This document shows, piece by piece, positions 41,625 through 50,402 of a stretch of DNA of 64,000 bases. Every line of letters begins with the position of its first letter. Position 1 is the stretch's first letter. The translations under genes and the position numbers were made by a program. The stretch comes from Bryobacterales bacterium F-183 (GTDB lineage: Bacteria; Acidobacteriota; Terriglobia; Bryobacterales; Bryobacteraceae), in the NCBI GenBank assembly GCA_016865505.2, contig AP025252.1, positions 5,292,137 to 5,356,136 of the forward strand, given 5' to 3'. The notes under the pieces were generated by a model. That model did not search any database, was not told the origin of the DNA, and was given only the letters and a program-made list of their open reading frames with translations.

Positions 41625-42836
41625 TCAGTACTTCAGAAACATCGATAGCGACAGCATGTTGCGACGCTGCGTACCAAACGTTTGAAAGTCCTCAGACCCC
41701 ATGCCGTAAAAGAAATTGAAGAACAGCCGGTCGTGCGTCTGCCAGTTGCTCTCGCACCCCGTCACCGTCGTACGCAGCGTGTTGGTATCGAACACATTCG
41801 CGATCCCCGCCGCCACCACCCCGGACCCAAAGCTATACCGGCAACCCACATAGCTCTGACCATCGCCAAAGTACCGCCGCGCCTGAACCTGCATCGTACG
41901 CGTCACCCCGCCATTTTCCGGCGTCAGGTACAACCGTAACGATCCAAACCATCCCCGGTAATACCGCCCGAAAGAACCCGTAAAGTACGTCAGCCCCGTC
42001 GCCGGAAACGACAGATGATTGATCCCCGCAGACCCTTCAAAGCCCTTCCCAAAACTCTGGAACAGCTCCACCGCACCGCGATACCTCGGGTACAAACCCG
42101 TCGACCCCGGCGAGAACCCACCATTCACATACGCGTACGTCCCATTCCGCAGCACCGGGTACCATTCGGACTCGAACATGTTCGCACTCTCCCCAAACCG
42201 GTACGCCCTCGACGCGCGAAACAGAAACGACCCAGCATAAGTCCCGCGACGCATACTCACGCTCTGCTCATTCCACGTGCTCTGCCCGCGATACCGGATC
42301 ATGTTGTACGTAATCCCAGTCCGCCACCCCGGATCCTCCTGCCGGATCATCCGCCGCAAGTCCCGAGCCTCATCGTTCTTGGGATCCGTCCTCAACGCTA
42401 GATCCAACGTCTTCGCAGCCTCTTCGCGACGTCCCAACTTCCGCAGTACCTTCGCCCGAGACACCAGCAGCGCCTGGCTATCCGGCTGCCGCGCCAGCGC
42501 CTGGAACGACAAGTGATCCGCGCGATCCAGATTCCCCGTCCACGTCTCAACATTGATCAGCGCCAGCGACACATCGGTATAGTCGGGATGCGTCCGCAAC
42601 ACCCGCTCCAACTCCACCCGGGACTGCGCCAGCCTCCCATTCCACGACAGGATCAGCGCGTACACCAGCCGCGCATCCGGATCGTCCGGATACTCTTCCA
42701 AGTGACCTTCTAATAAGGTGAAGGCTTCCGCCGCCTTGCCCGACCGCGCCAGCGTCCGCGCCTCAGCCAGCACATCGCACAAGCCCAGGGCCGCTGTCAG
42801 ACAGAATCCGGCAACCAACAAAATCCGGCGGATCAT
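41625..42836 (-). CDS. YaiO-family outer-membrane beta-barrel with N-terminal TPRs
   Basis: A 403-residue exported protein. A signal peptide (IRRILLVAGFCLTAALGLC) is followed by about four TPRs (VLAEARTLARSGKAAEAFTLLEGHLEEYPDD and on to about residue 150), then an about 240-residue beta-barrel with alternating aromatic strands ending MLSLSMFLKY, a C-terminal hydrophobic/aromatic signature of outer-membrane proteins. The layout matches the YaiO family and recalls PgaA, a TPR-barrel polysaccharide exporter. The ATG at 42836 gives the signal peptide; a TTG at 42863 is less likely. It heads the leftward operon. Confidence 0.85.
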   Translation of the reverse strand: MIRRILLVAGFCLTAALGLCDVLAEARTLARSGKAAEAFTLLEGHLEEYPDDPDARLVYALILSWNGRLAQSRVELERVLRTHPDYTDVSLALINVETWTGNLDRADHLSFQALARQPDSQALLVSRAKVLRKLGRREEAAKTLDLALRTDPKNDEARDLRRMIRQEDPGWRTGITYNMIRYRGQSTWNEQSVSMRRGTYAGSFLFRASRAYRFGESANMFESEWYPVLRNGTYAYVNGGFSPGSTGLYPRYRGAVELFQSFGKGFEGSAGINHLSFPATGLTYFTGSFGRYYRGWFGSLRLYLTPENGGVTRTMQVQARRYFGDGQSYVGCRYSFGSGVVAAGIANVFDTNTLRTTVTGCESNWQTHDRLFFNFFYGMGSEDFQTFGTQRRNMLSLSMFLKY

Positions 42837-42880
42837 ACTTAGGGATTCGGGAGCCTTATCCAAAAGCTTTAGTACTTTCC

Positions 42881-42914
42881 GTAGTACGCCGCTTAAGCCG
42901 GACTACAGTTTTTT
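42881..42914 (+). promoter_or_regulatory. Hairpin with T-run in the divergent envelope-locus region
   Basis: GTAGT (42881-42885) pairs with ACTAC (42902-42906), with CCG/CGG inside, and is followed by TTTTTT at 42909-42914. It lies between the divergent YaiO-type and response-regulator genes and points toward the latter. It could act as an attenuator in the leader, or be a leftover terminator. A TTGACG hexamer follows at 42922 without a convincing -10. Confidence 0.35.
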
Positions 42915-42968
42915 CCCTAGCTTGACGAACTATCCTTTGAATTTCTTGTTACAGGAGTCTCACCAACC

Positions 42969-44315
42969 ATGCTGAGCCCAACGGACTGGGTCGCTAGGCT
43001 TGTCGATCATCACGGATCCCCCGTCGCTACTCCCCACGCCAAGGAGTACAACTTCCTCGGATTCCGTATTCGCCGCCGGCACATCCCGTCGCAACAAACG
43101 TCGGAGCCCACGTCGTACGACGCCTACGATTCCGCGGCCATTCCCGAACTCACTCCGGAATTCGTCGAAAACGAACCACAAAGCGCGAGCCTCGCCAACC
43201 TGTCCAACTCCTTACGGTTGGAATCCGCGGACCCCGCTCCCATGCTGGCCGCTCCTGCCCCCGCTTATTACGACATCCCTTCGATCAACGAAGAGTTGCT
43301 AACCGAGTTGGACACCCAGGAAGCCGCACCGCAAACGGAAGCGCTACACACGGTCAGCACCATTGCCTTTTCGTATTCGGAAGCCCAGCAGCGGCGGCAG
43401 ACGCAACAATTGCATGCCTTTGCCGCGGCCGCTGCCTCTTTCGGAACCGGAACCTCCAATAACGGAAATCCCTCCTCGCATCTGGCCCCCGTCGCACAGA
43501 TGCCCATGCCCGCCGCCCAGCGTATCTCGCACCCCATCCTCGCTGGCAAAACCGTCGGCATTGTCGGCTTTAGTGAAGAACAGCGCGCCGAACTCGGCCA
43601 TCGCCTCGCCGCGCAGTACTGCTCGTTCCTCACCATGAGCCATGAGGAAGCCGAGTTCCGCAAAGGCGCCGCCGCCTCCTGCGACCTTCTTATCATCGAA
43701 GCTCGCGACGAATGGGCCGCCGAAGACGCACTCTACCCGGCGAACCTCTTCCGCGTACGTAAGCCGGCGCTCCTGGTGGGCAGCCGTGAGATCCTCTCCC
43801 GCGTTTCCTCCTGGACCCACGGCGGCGTTCGCGAGCCTGTCACCGCACCTTGGGAAACCGAGGACGCCATCTGGCGCGCCGCCATGCTGCTCTCCCGTAC
43901 CCCGGCCCCCAAGGTACGCAAAGGTCACCGCCGCAACACCACCAAGCGCGTCCTCATCGGCGATGCCGACACCTCCGTCAGCGCCTTGCTCAGTGCGTTC
44001 CTCACCCAGGAAGGCATGGAATGCCACGTCGCCGACAACGGTGTCGCGACACTCACCCTGGCCAAGACCAAAGAAGCCGACGCCGTCGTCATCGATGCCA
44101 GCATGCCCGGCCTCGACGGCTTCGAACTCCTCGCGGCCATCAAGCGCGACCCCTCGATGCAGCATGTCGCCGTCGTCATGCTCACCTCGCGTCAGTCGGA
44201 AGCCGACACCCTGCGCGCCTTCGGCCTCGGTGCGGACGACTATCTGGTCAAGCCCTTCAGTCCCATGGAAGTCGCAGCCCGCATCAAGCGTTTGCTCGCT
44301 CGCGTGGCCGCGTAA
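42969..44315 (+). CDS. Response regulator with N-terminal pseudo-receiver region
   Basis: A 448-residue protein with a canonical receiver domain at about 323-445. It has the acidic pair in VLIGDAD, phospho-acceptor Asp376 in VVIDASMPG, the Thr/Ser in VMLTSRQ, and Lys in DYLVKPFSP. No output domain follows. Residues about 185-305 (GKTVGIVGFSEEQRAELGHRLAAQ, CDLLIIEARDEW, PALLVGSRE) resemble a degenerate receiver without the full acidic site. Residues 1-180 are low in predicted order (Ser/Ala/Pro/Gln-rich). It starts the rightward operon with the HEAT and GT2 genes, so it probably controls polysaccharide production by protein contact. Confidence 0.85.
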   Translation: MLSPTDWVARLVDHHGSPVATPHAKEYNFLGFRIRRRHIPSQQTSEPTSYDAYDSAAIPELTPEFVENEPQSASLANLSNSLRLESADPAPMLAAPAPAYYDIPSINEELLTELDTQEAAPQTEALHTVSTIAFSYSEAQQRRQTQQLHAFAAAAASFGTGTSNNGNPSSHLAPVAQMPMPAAQRISHPILAGKTVGIVGFSEEQRAELGHRLAAQYCSFLTMSHEEAEFRKGAAASCDLLIIEARDEWAAEDALYPANLFRVRKPALLVGSREILSRVSSWTHGGVREPVTAPWETEDAIWRAAMLLSRTPAPKVRKGHRRNTTKRVLIGDADTSVSALLSAFLTQEGMECHVADNGVATLTLAKTKEADAVVIDASMPGLDGFELLAAIKRDPSMQHVAVVMLTSRQSEADTLRAFGLGADDYLVKPFSPMEVAARIKRLLARVAA

Positions 44316-44329
44316 TCGACAAGAACAAC

Positions 44330-45538
44330 ATGACACTCCGGCGGCTGCTTTGGTTTATTCCCGCAAGCGGTACCCGGCGCAGGGACATCCTGGGCCGTAT
44401 CGCGATCATCACCAAGGCGGCCGCCGTCATCGGTTTCCTACTCGCCTGTTCCTGGTACGTTCACATCCGCTGGATGTCCAACCACCTCGAACAACAGCCC
44501 CTCTCCCTGGCGATGTCCTTTATCTGCGTACAGGTCACCGCCATCATCCTGCAGCTCACCATCTCCGCCCTGATCAAAGAAACGCAAGCCCGCCGCGCCA
44601 CGCGCTCCGCTGCCGTACGTCCCGTCGTGCGCCAACACATCGCCGCGCACCTTGCCGGGAGTGACCGCATCACCGAACTCCAGCGCCTCATGTGGTACCA
44701 CCGCGCCGATGTCGAAATCTGCCTGTCGGACGCCCTCCGCTCCCTCACCGGCGAAGCCCTCTCCGAAGCCGCCCGCATGGCCTCCGTACTCGGCTTTCAG
44801 CAATCCTGGCGCGCCGCACGCAACCACGCTGGCATCGAAAACCTGAGCCTCCTACCGCCCGTAGGCCGCAAGCGCCGCCCCAACCTCTTGCCGCCGGACC
44901 CCAGCCTCAACGAAACCATCGCTGCCTACCGCTCGCTCCTAAGGTGCTCGCCCACCGCCGACGAACTCCGCTTGCTCCTGCGCGAGATCCTCGCCAGCCC
45001 CTTGCTCGTCCGCGCGGCACTCTGGACCGAACTCCAGCCCTACGCGTCTTTCTTAAGTGCAGCGCTCCTTCCCGAACTCTTGGCAAAAGCCAATCAGGGC
45101 CCGGAAGTCGAAGCCACCATGCAGCTTGCCGTATCCCTCGGCATCATCCTGCCTGAACCCATCTGGACCCGCGTGCTCCGTTCCCCATCGCGCGCCATCC
45201 GCATCGCTGCCTTACGATTGGCCGAATCGCAGCCGCGCCGTATGTTTGCCGAAGCGGAAGTTACGCGCCTGCTCTACGATCCCGACATCGACGTGCAACG
45301 CACGGCCGTCGAAATGTCCGGCCGCATGCGCCTCCGCAGCGCGTTGCCCCGCGTACGCCAACTGCTCTCCCACAACGACGAACTGCTCGCCCGCAAAGCC
45401 TTCTCGGCCCTGGTCAACTACGGCCCGGAAGGACGCCGCCTCGTCCGCGGACGCCTACTGTTCTCGAAAGACCCGCGCATCGCCCCACGCGCCGCCGCCG
45501 CGCTTGGTCCCAAATCCTTCGTAGGACGTGGCGCATGA
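44330..45538 (+). CDS. HEAT-repeat membrane protein of the GT2 operon
   Basis: A 402-residue protein. Two transmembrane helices lie near residues 25-45 (AIITKAAAVIGFLLACSWYVHI) and 58-80 (LAMSFICVQVTAIILQLTISALI). The rest is helical and soluble; later parts are HEAT-like repeats (SRAIRIAALRLAESQ, DIDVQRTAVEMSGRMRLRSALPRVRQLLSHNDELLARKAFSALVNYG). The ATG at 44330 is the only good start; the frame extends upstream only within the response-regulator gene. Its stop overlaps the GT2 start by 4 bp. I infer a scaffold that couples the regulator to the glycosyltransferase. Confidence 0.85.
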   Translation: MTLRRLLWFIPASGTRRRDILGRIAIITKAAAVIGFLLACSWYVHIRWMSNHLEQQPLSLAMSFICVQVTAIILQLTISALIKETQARRATRSAAVRPVVRQHIAAHLAGSDRITELQRLMWYHRADVEICLSDALRSLTGEALSEAARMASVLGFQQSWRAARNHAGIENLSLLPPVGRKRRPNLLPPDPSLNETIAAYRSLLRCSPTADELRLLLREILASPLLVRAALWTELQPYASFLSAALLPELLAKANQGPEVEATMQLAVSLGIILPEPIWTRVLRSPSRAIRIAALRLAESQPRRMFAEAEVTRLLYDPDIDVQRTAVEMSGRMRLRSALPRVRQLLSHNDELLARKAFSALVNYGPEGRRLVRGRLLFSKDPRIAPRAAAALGPKSFVGRGA

Positions 45539-46974
45539 GCCTCGACGTACTCGCACACCGCGTTTACTTCTTCTTCGAAAACATCATCATCGTGTATGTT
45601 TTCACCATCAACGCGATCTACTTCTTCCTGGCCGCCATCGCCTTCTTCGCGTTACCCAAGCGCCACAAGCAGTTCACCAAGGTCGAACAGGACGCACTGC
45701 TCAAAAGCCCGCTGATGCCCGGCGTCTCGCTCATCGTACCCGCGTACAACGAAGCCGCCACCTGCAAAGAAAGCGTCGGCGGTATGCTCCGCCTCAACTA
45801 TCCGAACTATGAAGTGATCGTGGTGAACGACGGCTCCAAGGACCAAACTCTGCAGGTCCTCGTCGATTCGTTCCATCTCTACAAGTCCGCCCGCGGCACC
45901 ACCGGCAACATCCCCACCAAGCCCGTCAAGCAGATCTACGAATCGGCAGACCCCGTACGTCTCCTCGTCGTCGACAAAGCCAACGGCGGCAAAGCGGACG
46001 CCATCAACGTCGGCCTCAACGCCGCTACCAACCCGTTGGTCATGGTGGTCGATTCAGACTCGTTAATCGAGCGCGACGGCGTACTCAACATGGTCAAGGC
46101 GTACCTCGAAGATCCCGAACGCACCATCGCCGTAGGAGGCACGGTACGCTCGGTCAACGACTGCGACGTCGAACACGGCCTGGTCCGCACCATCCGTACC
46201 TCGAGCTCACATTTGGCGAACTTCCAGTCGGTCGAATACCTCCGCGCCTTCCTCGGCGGACGCGTCGGCTTCAGCCTCATCAACTCGCTGTTGATCATCT
46301 CCGGAGCCTTCGGACTCTTCCGTCGCGATGCAGTGCTGGAAGCCGGCGGCTTCGATCACGACACCATCGGCGAGGACATGGAGCTAGTCGTCCGCCTCCA
46401 CCATTTGTTCCTGGATCAGAAGCGCCCCTACCGCATCGCCTACGTCGCCTCGCCCGTCTGCTGGACCGAAGTCCCGCAGTCATTGAAGATCCTCCAGCGC
46501 CAACGCAAGCGCTGGCAGCGTGGCGCAGTCGAAAGCCTCTGGCGCCATCGCGAAATGCTGCTCAACCCCCGCTACGGCGTGGTGGGCATGTTCGCCTTCC
46601 CGTACTTCGCGCTCTTTGAAACTCTAGGACCCGCAGTCGAATTCCTCGGCTACGTGTTGACCATCATCGGACTCGTCTTCCAGATCATCGCGCCATCCAT
46701 CGCCGCGCTGTTCTTTACGGTCTCGATCTTATTCGGTATTCTGCTCTCCACCAGCGCCGTCCTGCTCGAAGAGTACACGGCCTGCCGCTACCCCTCGTGG
46801 AAGCATACCGGACGCCTGTTCTTTGCGGCCATCGCAGAAAACTTCGGCTTCCGTCAGCTACTCACCTGGTGGCGCGTACAAGGCCTCATAGAAGCTTTAA
46901 GAGGCAAAAAAGGCGGCTGGGGCGCCATGGAACGCCGCGGCTTTAAGGTTGTGGGGCAGCCGTCTCAGCCGTAG
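45535..46974 (+). CDS. Processive GT2 glycosyltransferase (PgaC/YaiP-like)
   Basis: A 479-residue inner-membrane glycosyltransferase. One transmembrane span near residues 17-40 precedes the GT-A domain: VSLIVPAYNEA, VVNDGSKDQT (UDP-binding Asp), VVDSDS (DxD at 173-175), GED (279-281) and QRKRW (323-327, the QxxRW motif of processive enzymes). Further spans follow after residue 345. These motifs match beta-glycan polymerases such as PgaC and hyaluronan or cellulose synthases. No PilZ domain is seen. The last 32 bp overlap the converging Fe-S oxidoreductase gene. Confidence 0.92.
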   Translation: MSLDVLAHRVYFFFENIIIVYVFTINAIYFFLAAIAFFALPKRHKQFTKVEQDALLKSPLMPGVSLIVPAYNEAATCKESVGGMLRLNYPNYEVIVVNDGSKDQTLQVLVDSFHLYKSARGTTGNIPTKPVKQIYESADPVRLLVVDKANGGKADAINVGLNAATNPLVMVVDSDSLIERDGVLNMVKAYLEDPERTIAVGGTVRSVNDCDVEHGLVRTIRTSSSHLANFQSVEYLRAFLGGRVGFSLINSLLIISGAFGLFRRDAVLEAGGFDHDTIGEDMELVVRLHHLFLDQKRPYRIAYVASPVCWTEVPQSLKILQRQRKRWQRGAVESLWRHREMLLNPRYGVVGMFAFPYFALFETLGPAVEFLGYVLTIIGLVFQIIAPSIAALFFTVSILFGILLSTSAVLLEEYTACRYPSWKHTGRLFFAAIAENFGFRQLLTWWRVQGLIEALRGKKGGWGAMERRGFKVVGQPSQP

Positions 46975-48832
46975 GCAGCGACGCCGCCGCAATCTGCGCG
47001 ATATCCATCAACTTCGGACCCGTCGGCGCAATATTCACCAGCGCATCCCGGAACATCGTATTGCAGAACGGACAAGCCGCACCGACAACATCGGCCCCAG
47101 TCGCCACAAGCTCTTTGGCACGCGTGTAGCTCACGCGCTCGCCGTGCTCTTCGCCCAAAAACGCCAGACCACCGCCCGCGCCACAGCAGAAGCTACGCTC
47201 GCGCGCACGCTCCGGATCCACAGCCGTACCAAAGTGGTTGATCACCTCGCGAGGCTCATCGTACGTACCGCGATACCGTCCCAAATAACAGGGATCGTGG
47301 TACACCACCTTCTTGCCCGGCATCGTCTGCGACGGCAGCTTGTCCTTATACCGCGCAATGAACTCGCTGTGATGCTCAATCGGCGGAGCCTCGCCGTACT
47401 TCTCGGAGTACTCTTTCCAGTCGACAGCCATCGTACGAATGCAGTGCGGACAGATCGTGACAATCTTCGTCACCTTCTGCGCCTTGAACACATTCAGGTT
47501 CGCCTCAGCCAGGGTCTCCACCACCAGGTCATTCCCCAACCGCCGCGCCGGATCGCCCGTACACTTCTCTTTCTTCAGGACACCCCAGCTCGTACCCAGG
47601 TAGTTCATCACCTTGGCGAACGACGTCACAATCTCACGGCCCTGCGGATCGTACGATCCCATACAGCCCAGCCAAAGCAGATACTCCTGCGTCCCGTCAA
47701 AGATCGGGAACTCCTGCTTCTTAATGAACTTGTCGCGCTCAGACGCCGAAAGCCCCAGCGAGTTGCCGTACTTCTCCAGATTCAGGAACAGCTTATTGCC
47801 GTAATCGTCTTCCCACTCGCCCGTATTCACCCGGCCGCGTCGAAGCCCAATAATCATCGGCAAGTGCTCGATCCCCAGCGGACACTGATACTCGCAAGCC
47901 CCGCAAGTCGTGCACTGAAAGATCGAGGTCTCCGTCAGCCATTCGCCAATCAGAGGCTTCTCTGACTGCGCACCCTCGACATTCAAATAGGACCGCATCC
48001 CCATCGCAATCTGCTTTGGGTTCAGTTCCTTCCCAGTGTTGTTCGCCGGACAATGCTCCTGGCACCGCCCACACTCGACGCAGGAATACGCATGCAGCGC
48101 CGTGATCTGCGTCAGATCCGTACCCTTGTGCAGCCCGATGTCCTCATCGCCCGACAGTGGCGGAATGTCGCTAAACCCACCGCGCGACAAAAACACCGTC
48201 ACCGGACTGATCACCAGATGCAAATGCTTCGTATGCGGAATCAGCGGCAAGAACGTCAGCAGCGACAGCGTATGCAGCCACCAGATCACCCGTCCGTACT
48301 CGCCGCCCTCATCAAACGCCGGAACGAACGTAATCAGGTACGTCCACATCAGCGTAAAGATCAAAAACGCAATATAGCCGGACTCTTTCGACACCTTCTC
48401 GCCCAGCCACTTCGGACGCACAAAGAAGCGGCGGATGAACAACCCGGCAATCGACACGGCAACGGTAACGCCAAAGAACGCCGCCAGATAGAAGTAGAAA
48501 TCCGCGAACCAGTTGCCCCGGTGCAGGAACCCAAAGCCCAACCCCGCGGCAAAGTGATTCAGCGTAATCAGCGCGAACGCCAAAAAGCCCCAGAACACGA
48601 ACGCATGCGCCAACCCCGGCAGCGGACGCTCCTTGATCACCTTGCTCTGGCACAGGACCTCCGAAAAGAAATCCCAAGCCCGTTTCCCAATCGGATGAAT
48701 CGAAAAGCCAGGATCTTTGCGCGCGCCCAGAATCGTGTGTACCACTTTGCCAAACCGCATCCAGAACAGGTATCCGGAAGTAGCAGTAAGCAAAAGGAAT
48801 ACGATCTTCTCAGCCAGGGAGAGTTGCAGCAT
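46943..48832 (-). CDS. Membrane Fe-S oxidoreductase (HdrD/ETF:menaquinone oxidoreductase-like)
   Basis: A 629-residue protein with three fused parts. Residues 1-215 contain five or six membrane spans like the NarI/DsrM cytochrome b type (heme His candidates in AHAFVFWGF, LNHF and WWLHTLSLLTFLP). Two 4Fe-4S motifs follow, with Cys251/254/257/261 and Cys307/310/313/317. The C-terminal half has two CCG domains (LGCMGSYD...; SFCCGAGGG near residue 567). The layout matches the EMO-type proteins that pass electrons from electron-transfer flavoprotein to menaquinone; no etfAB genes lie nearby. The start at 48832 avoids a GTG start 33 bp upstream. Confidence 0.85.
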   Translation of the reverse strand: MLQLSLAEKIVFLLLTATSGYLFWMRFGKVVHTILGARKDPGFSIHPIGKRAWDFFSEVLCQSKVIKERPLPGLAHAFVFWGFLAFALITLNHFAAGLGFGFLHRGNWFADFYFYLAAFFGVTVAVSIAGLFIRRFFVRPKWLGEKVSKESGYIAFLIFTLMWTYLITFVPAFDEGGEYGRVIWWLHTLSLLTFLPLIPHTKHLHLVISPVTVFLSRGGFSDIPPLSGDEDIGLHKGTDLTQITALHAYSCVECGRCQEHCPANNTGKELNPKQIAMGMRSYLNVEGAQSEKPLIGEWLTETSIFQCTTCGACEYQCPLGIEHLPMIIGLRRGRVNTGEWEDDYGNKLFLNLEKYGNSLGLSASERDKFIKKQEFPIFDGTQEYLLWLGCMGSYDPQGREIVTSFAKVMNYLGTSWGVLKKEKCTGDPARRLGNDLVVETLAEANLNVFKAQKVTKIVTICPHCIRTMAVDWKEYSEKYGEAPPIEHHSEFIARYKDKLPSQTMPGKKVVYHDPCYLGRYRGTYDEPREVINHFGTAVDPERARERSFCCGAGGGLAFLGEEHGERVSYTRAKELVATGADVVGAACPFCNTMFRDALVNIAPTGPKLMDIAQIAAASLPTAETAAPQP

Positions 48833-48995
48833 ACAGAAAAGGAGGGTGAAGGGGAATGGTAGCACCCATAGCCACCAGCGTTCTGATCAAAAAAACGTGC
48901 ATAATGCGGCCCGCCGTACCGATTAAGATAAATAGTGCCGGGTGTACCAGAACTTTTCATCTGGTTCGTCTGATTGGACAGTCAACTACTACGTC

Positions 48996-50381
48996 ATGCA
49001 AAGCTACGATCTCATCGTGATCGGATCCGGACCCGCCGGTCAGCGGGCCGCGATCCAGGGAGCCAAGGCCGGCCGTAAGGTCGCCCTGGTGGAAAAACGG
49101 GAGGTGGTGGGTGGCGCGTCCCTCAACACCGGCACCATCCCAAGCAAGACTATGCGCGAGGCCGTATTGCACCTGTCCGGCTACGCCTACCGCGACATCT
49201 ACGGCATCAGCTACCGCGTCAAAGAAAAGATCACCATGCAGGACCTTGCCTTTCGCGTCCAGCATGTCATCAAGACGGAAGTCGACGTCATCCAGGCCCA
49301 GCTATCCCGCAACAACGTGGAGATGTTGTCGGGCACCGCACGCTTCACCGGCCCCAACACCATCGCCGTCGAAGGAACCCGCGGCACCTCGGAATACCGC
49401 GCCGCCACCATCATCATCGGCACCGGCACCAAGCCCGCCATCTCGTCCAAGGTCCCCATCAACGGCCGCACGATCATTAATAGCGACCAGATTCTGGACA
49501 TGCCCAATATCCCCAAGACGTTGATCGTCGTGGGTGGTGGCGTCATCGGCGTCGAGTACGCCTGTATGTTCGCCGTCCTGGGCGTCCGCGTGACGATCAT
49601 CGAAAAGCGCCCCCGCCTGCTCGAGTTTGCGGATCAGGAAATGGTGGAAGCCCTCTCGTACCACCTGCGGGACTCCCGCGTCACCATGCGCCTCAATGAA
49701 GAGGTGGTAAGCGTAGAAGAGACCGCGGAAGGCGTCATCGCCAACCTCGAAAGCCGCAAGCGCATCGCCGGGGACGCGCTTCTGTACGCCGTCGGCCGCC
49801 AGGGCAATGTCGATGAGCTGAACCTCGCCGCCGCGGGCCTCGAATCCGATAACCGCGGCCGTATCGCCGTCAACGAAAACTACGAAACCAAGGTCCCGCA
49901 CATCTTCGCAGTGGGCGACGTCATCGGCTTCCCTTCTCTCGCTTCCGTGTCGATGGAGCAGGGTCGTATCGCCGCCGCACGCGCCTTTCAGATCAACGCG
50001 CAGTCGAATCCTGCCAACTACCCCTACGGCATCTACACGATCCCCGAAATCTCCTTCATCGGCAAAACCGAAGAACAGCTCACCGATGAGGACGTGCCGT
50101 ATGAAGTCGGCGTGGCGTACTATCGCGAATCCGCCCGCGGACAGATCCGTGGCGACACCACCGGCCGCCTAAAGCTCATCTTTCACCGGGAAACATTCGA
50201 GCTTCTTGGGGTTCATATCATTGGCGACAATGCCGCCGAGCTTTTGCACATCGGCCAAGCGGTATTCGCGCTGAAAGGCAAGGTGCAGTACTTTGTCGAT
50301 ACCGTCTTCAACTACCCCACACTTGCCGAATGCTACAAGGCTGCGGCTTTCAACGGGCTCAACAAGTTAGCCAAAGGTTAG
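48996..50381 (+). CDS. sthA: Soluble pyridine nucleotide transhydrogenase (SthA-like)
   Basis: A 461-residue flavoprotein of the pyridine nucleotide-disulfide oxidoreductase family. FAD motif IGSGPAGQRAAIQGAKAG, then GGASLNTGTIPSKTMREA, where the redox Cys pair of related reductases is lost as in SthA. The NAD(P) motif is VVGGGVIGVEYACMFAVLG, and FAVGDVIGFPSLASVSMEQGR is the second FAD contact. The C-terminal dimer interface ends FNYPTLAECYKAAAFNGLNKL. It should transfer reducing equivalents between NADPH and NAD. The ATG at 48996 gives the usual length; an upstream GTG at 48942 adds 18 unsupported residues. Confidence 0.9.
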   Translation: MQSYDLIVIGSGPAGQRAAIQGAKAGRKVALVEKREVVGGASLNTGTIPSKTMREAVLHLSGYAYRDIYGISYRVKEKITMQDLAFRVQHVIKTEVDVIQAQLSRNNVEMLSGTARFTGPNTIAVEGTRGTSEYRAATIIIGTGTKPAISSKVPINGRTIINSDQILDMPNIPKTLIVVGGGVIGVEYACMFAVLGVRVTIIEKRPRLLEFADQEMVEALSYHLRDSRVTMRLNEEVVSVEETAEGVIANLESRKRIAGDALLYAVGRQGNVDELNLAAAGLESDNRGRIAVNENYETKVPHIFAVGDVIGFPSLASVSMEQGRIAAARAFQINAQSNPANYPYGIYTIPEISFIGKTEEQLTDEDVPYEVGVAYYRESARGQIRGDTTGRLKLIFHRETFELLGVHIIGDNAAELLHIGQAVFALKGKVQYFVDTVFNYPTLAECYKAAAFNGLNKLAKG

Positions 50382-50402
50382 GAAACAGGAGGGCCGCCAC
50401 GT

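Noticed and set aside
48053-48862. Plus-strand frame opposite the Fe-S oxidoreductase
   Set aside because: Gln/Arg-rich antisense shadow of a membrane protein gene.
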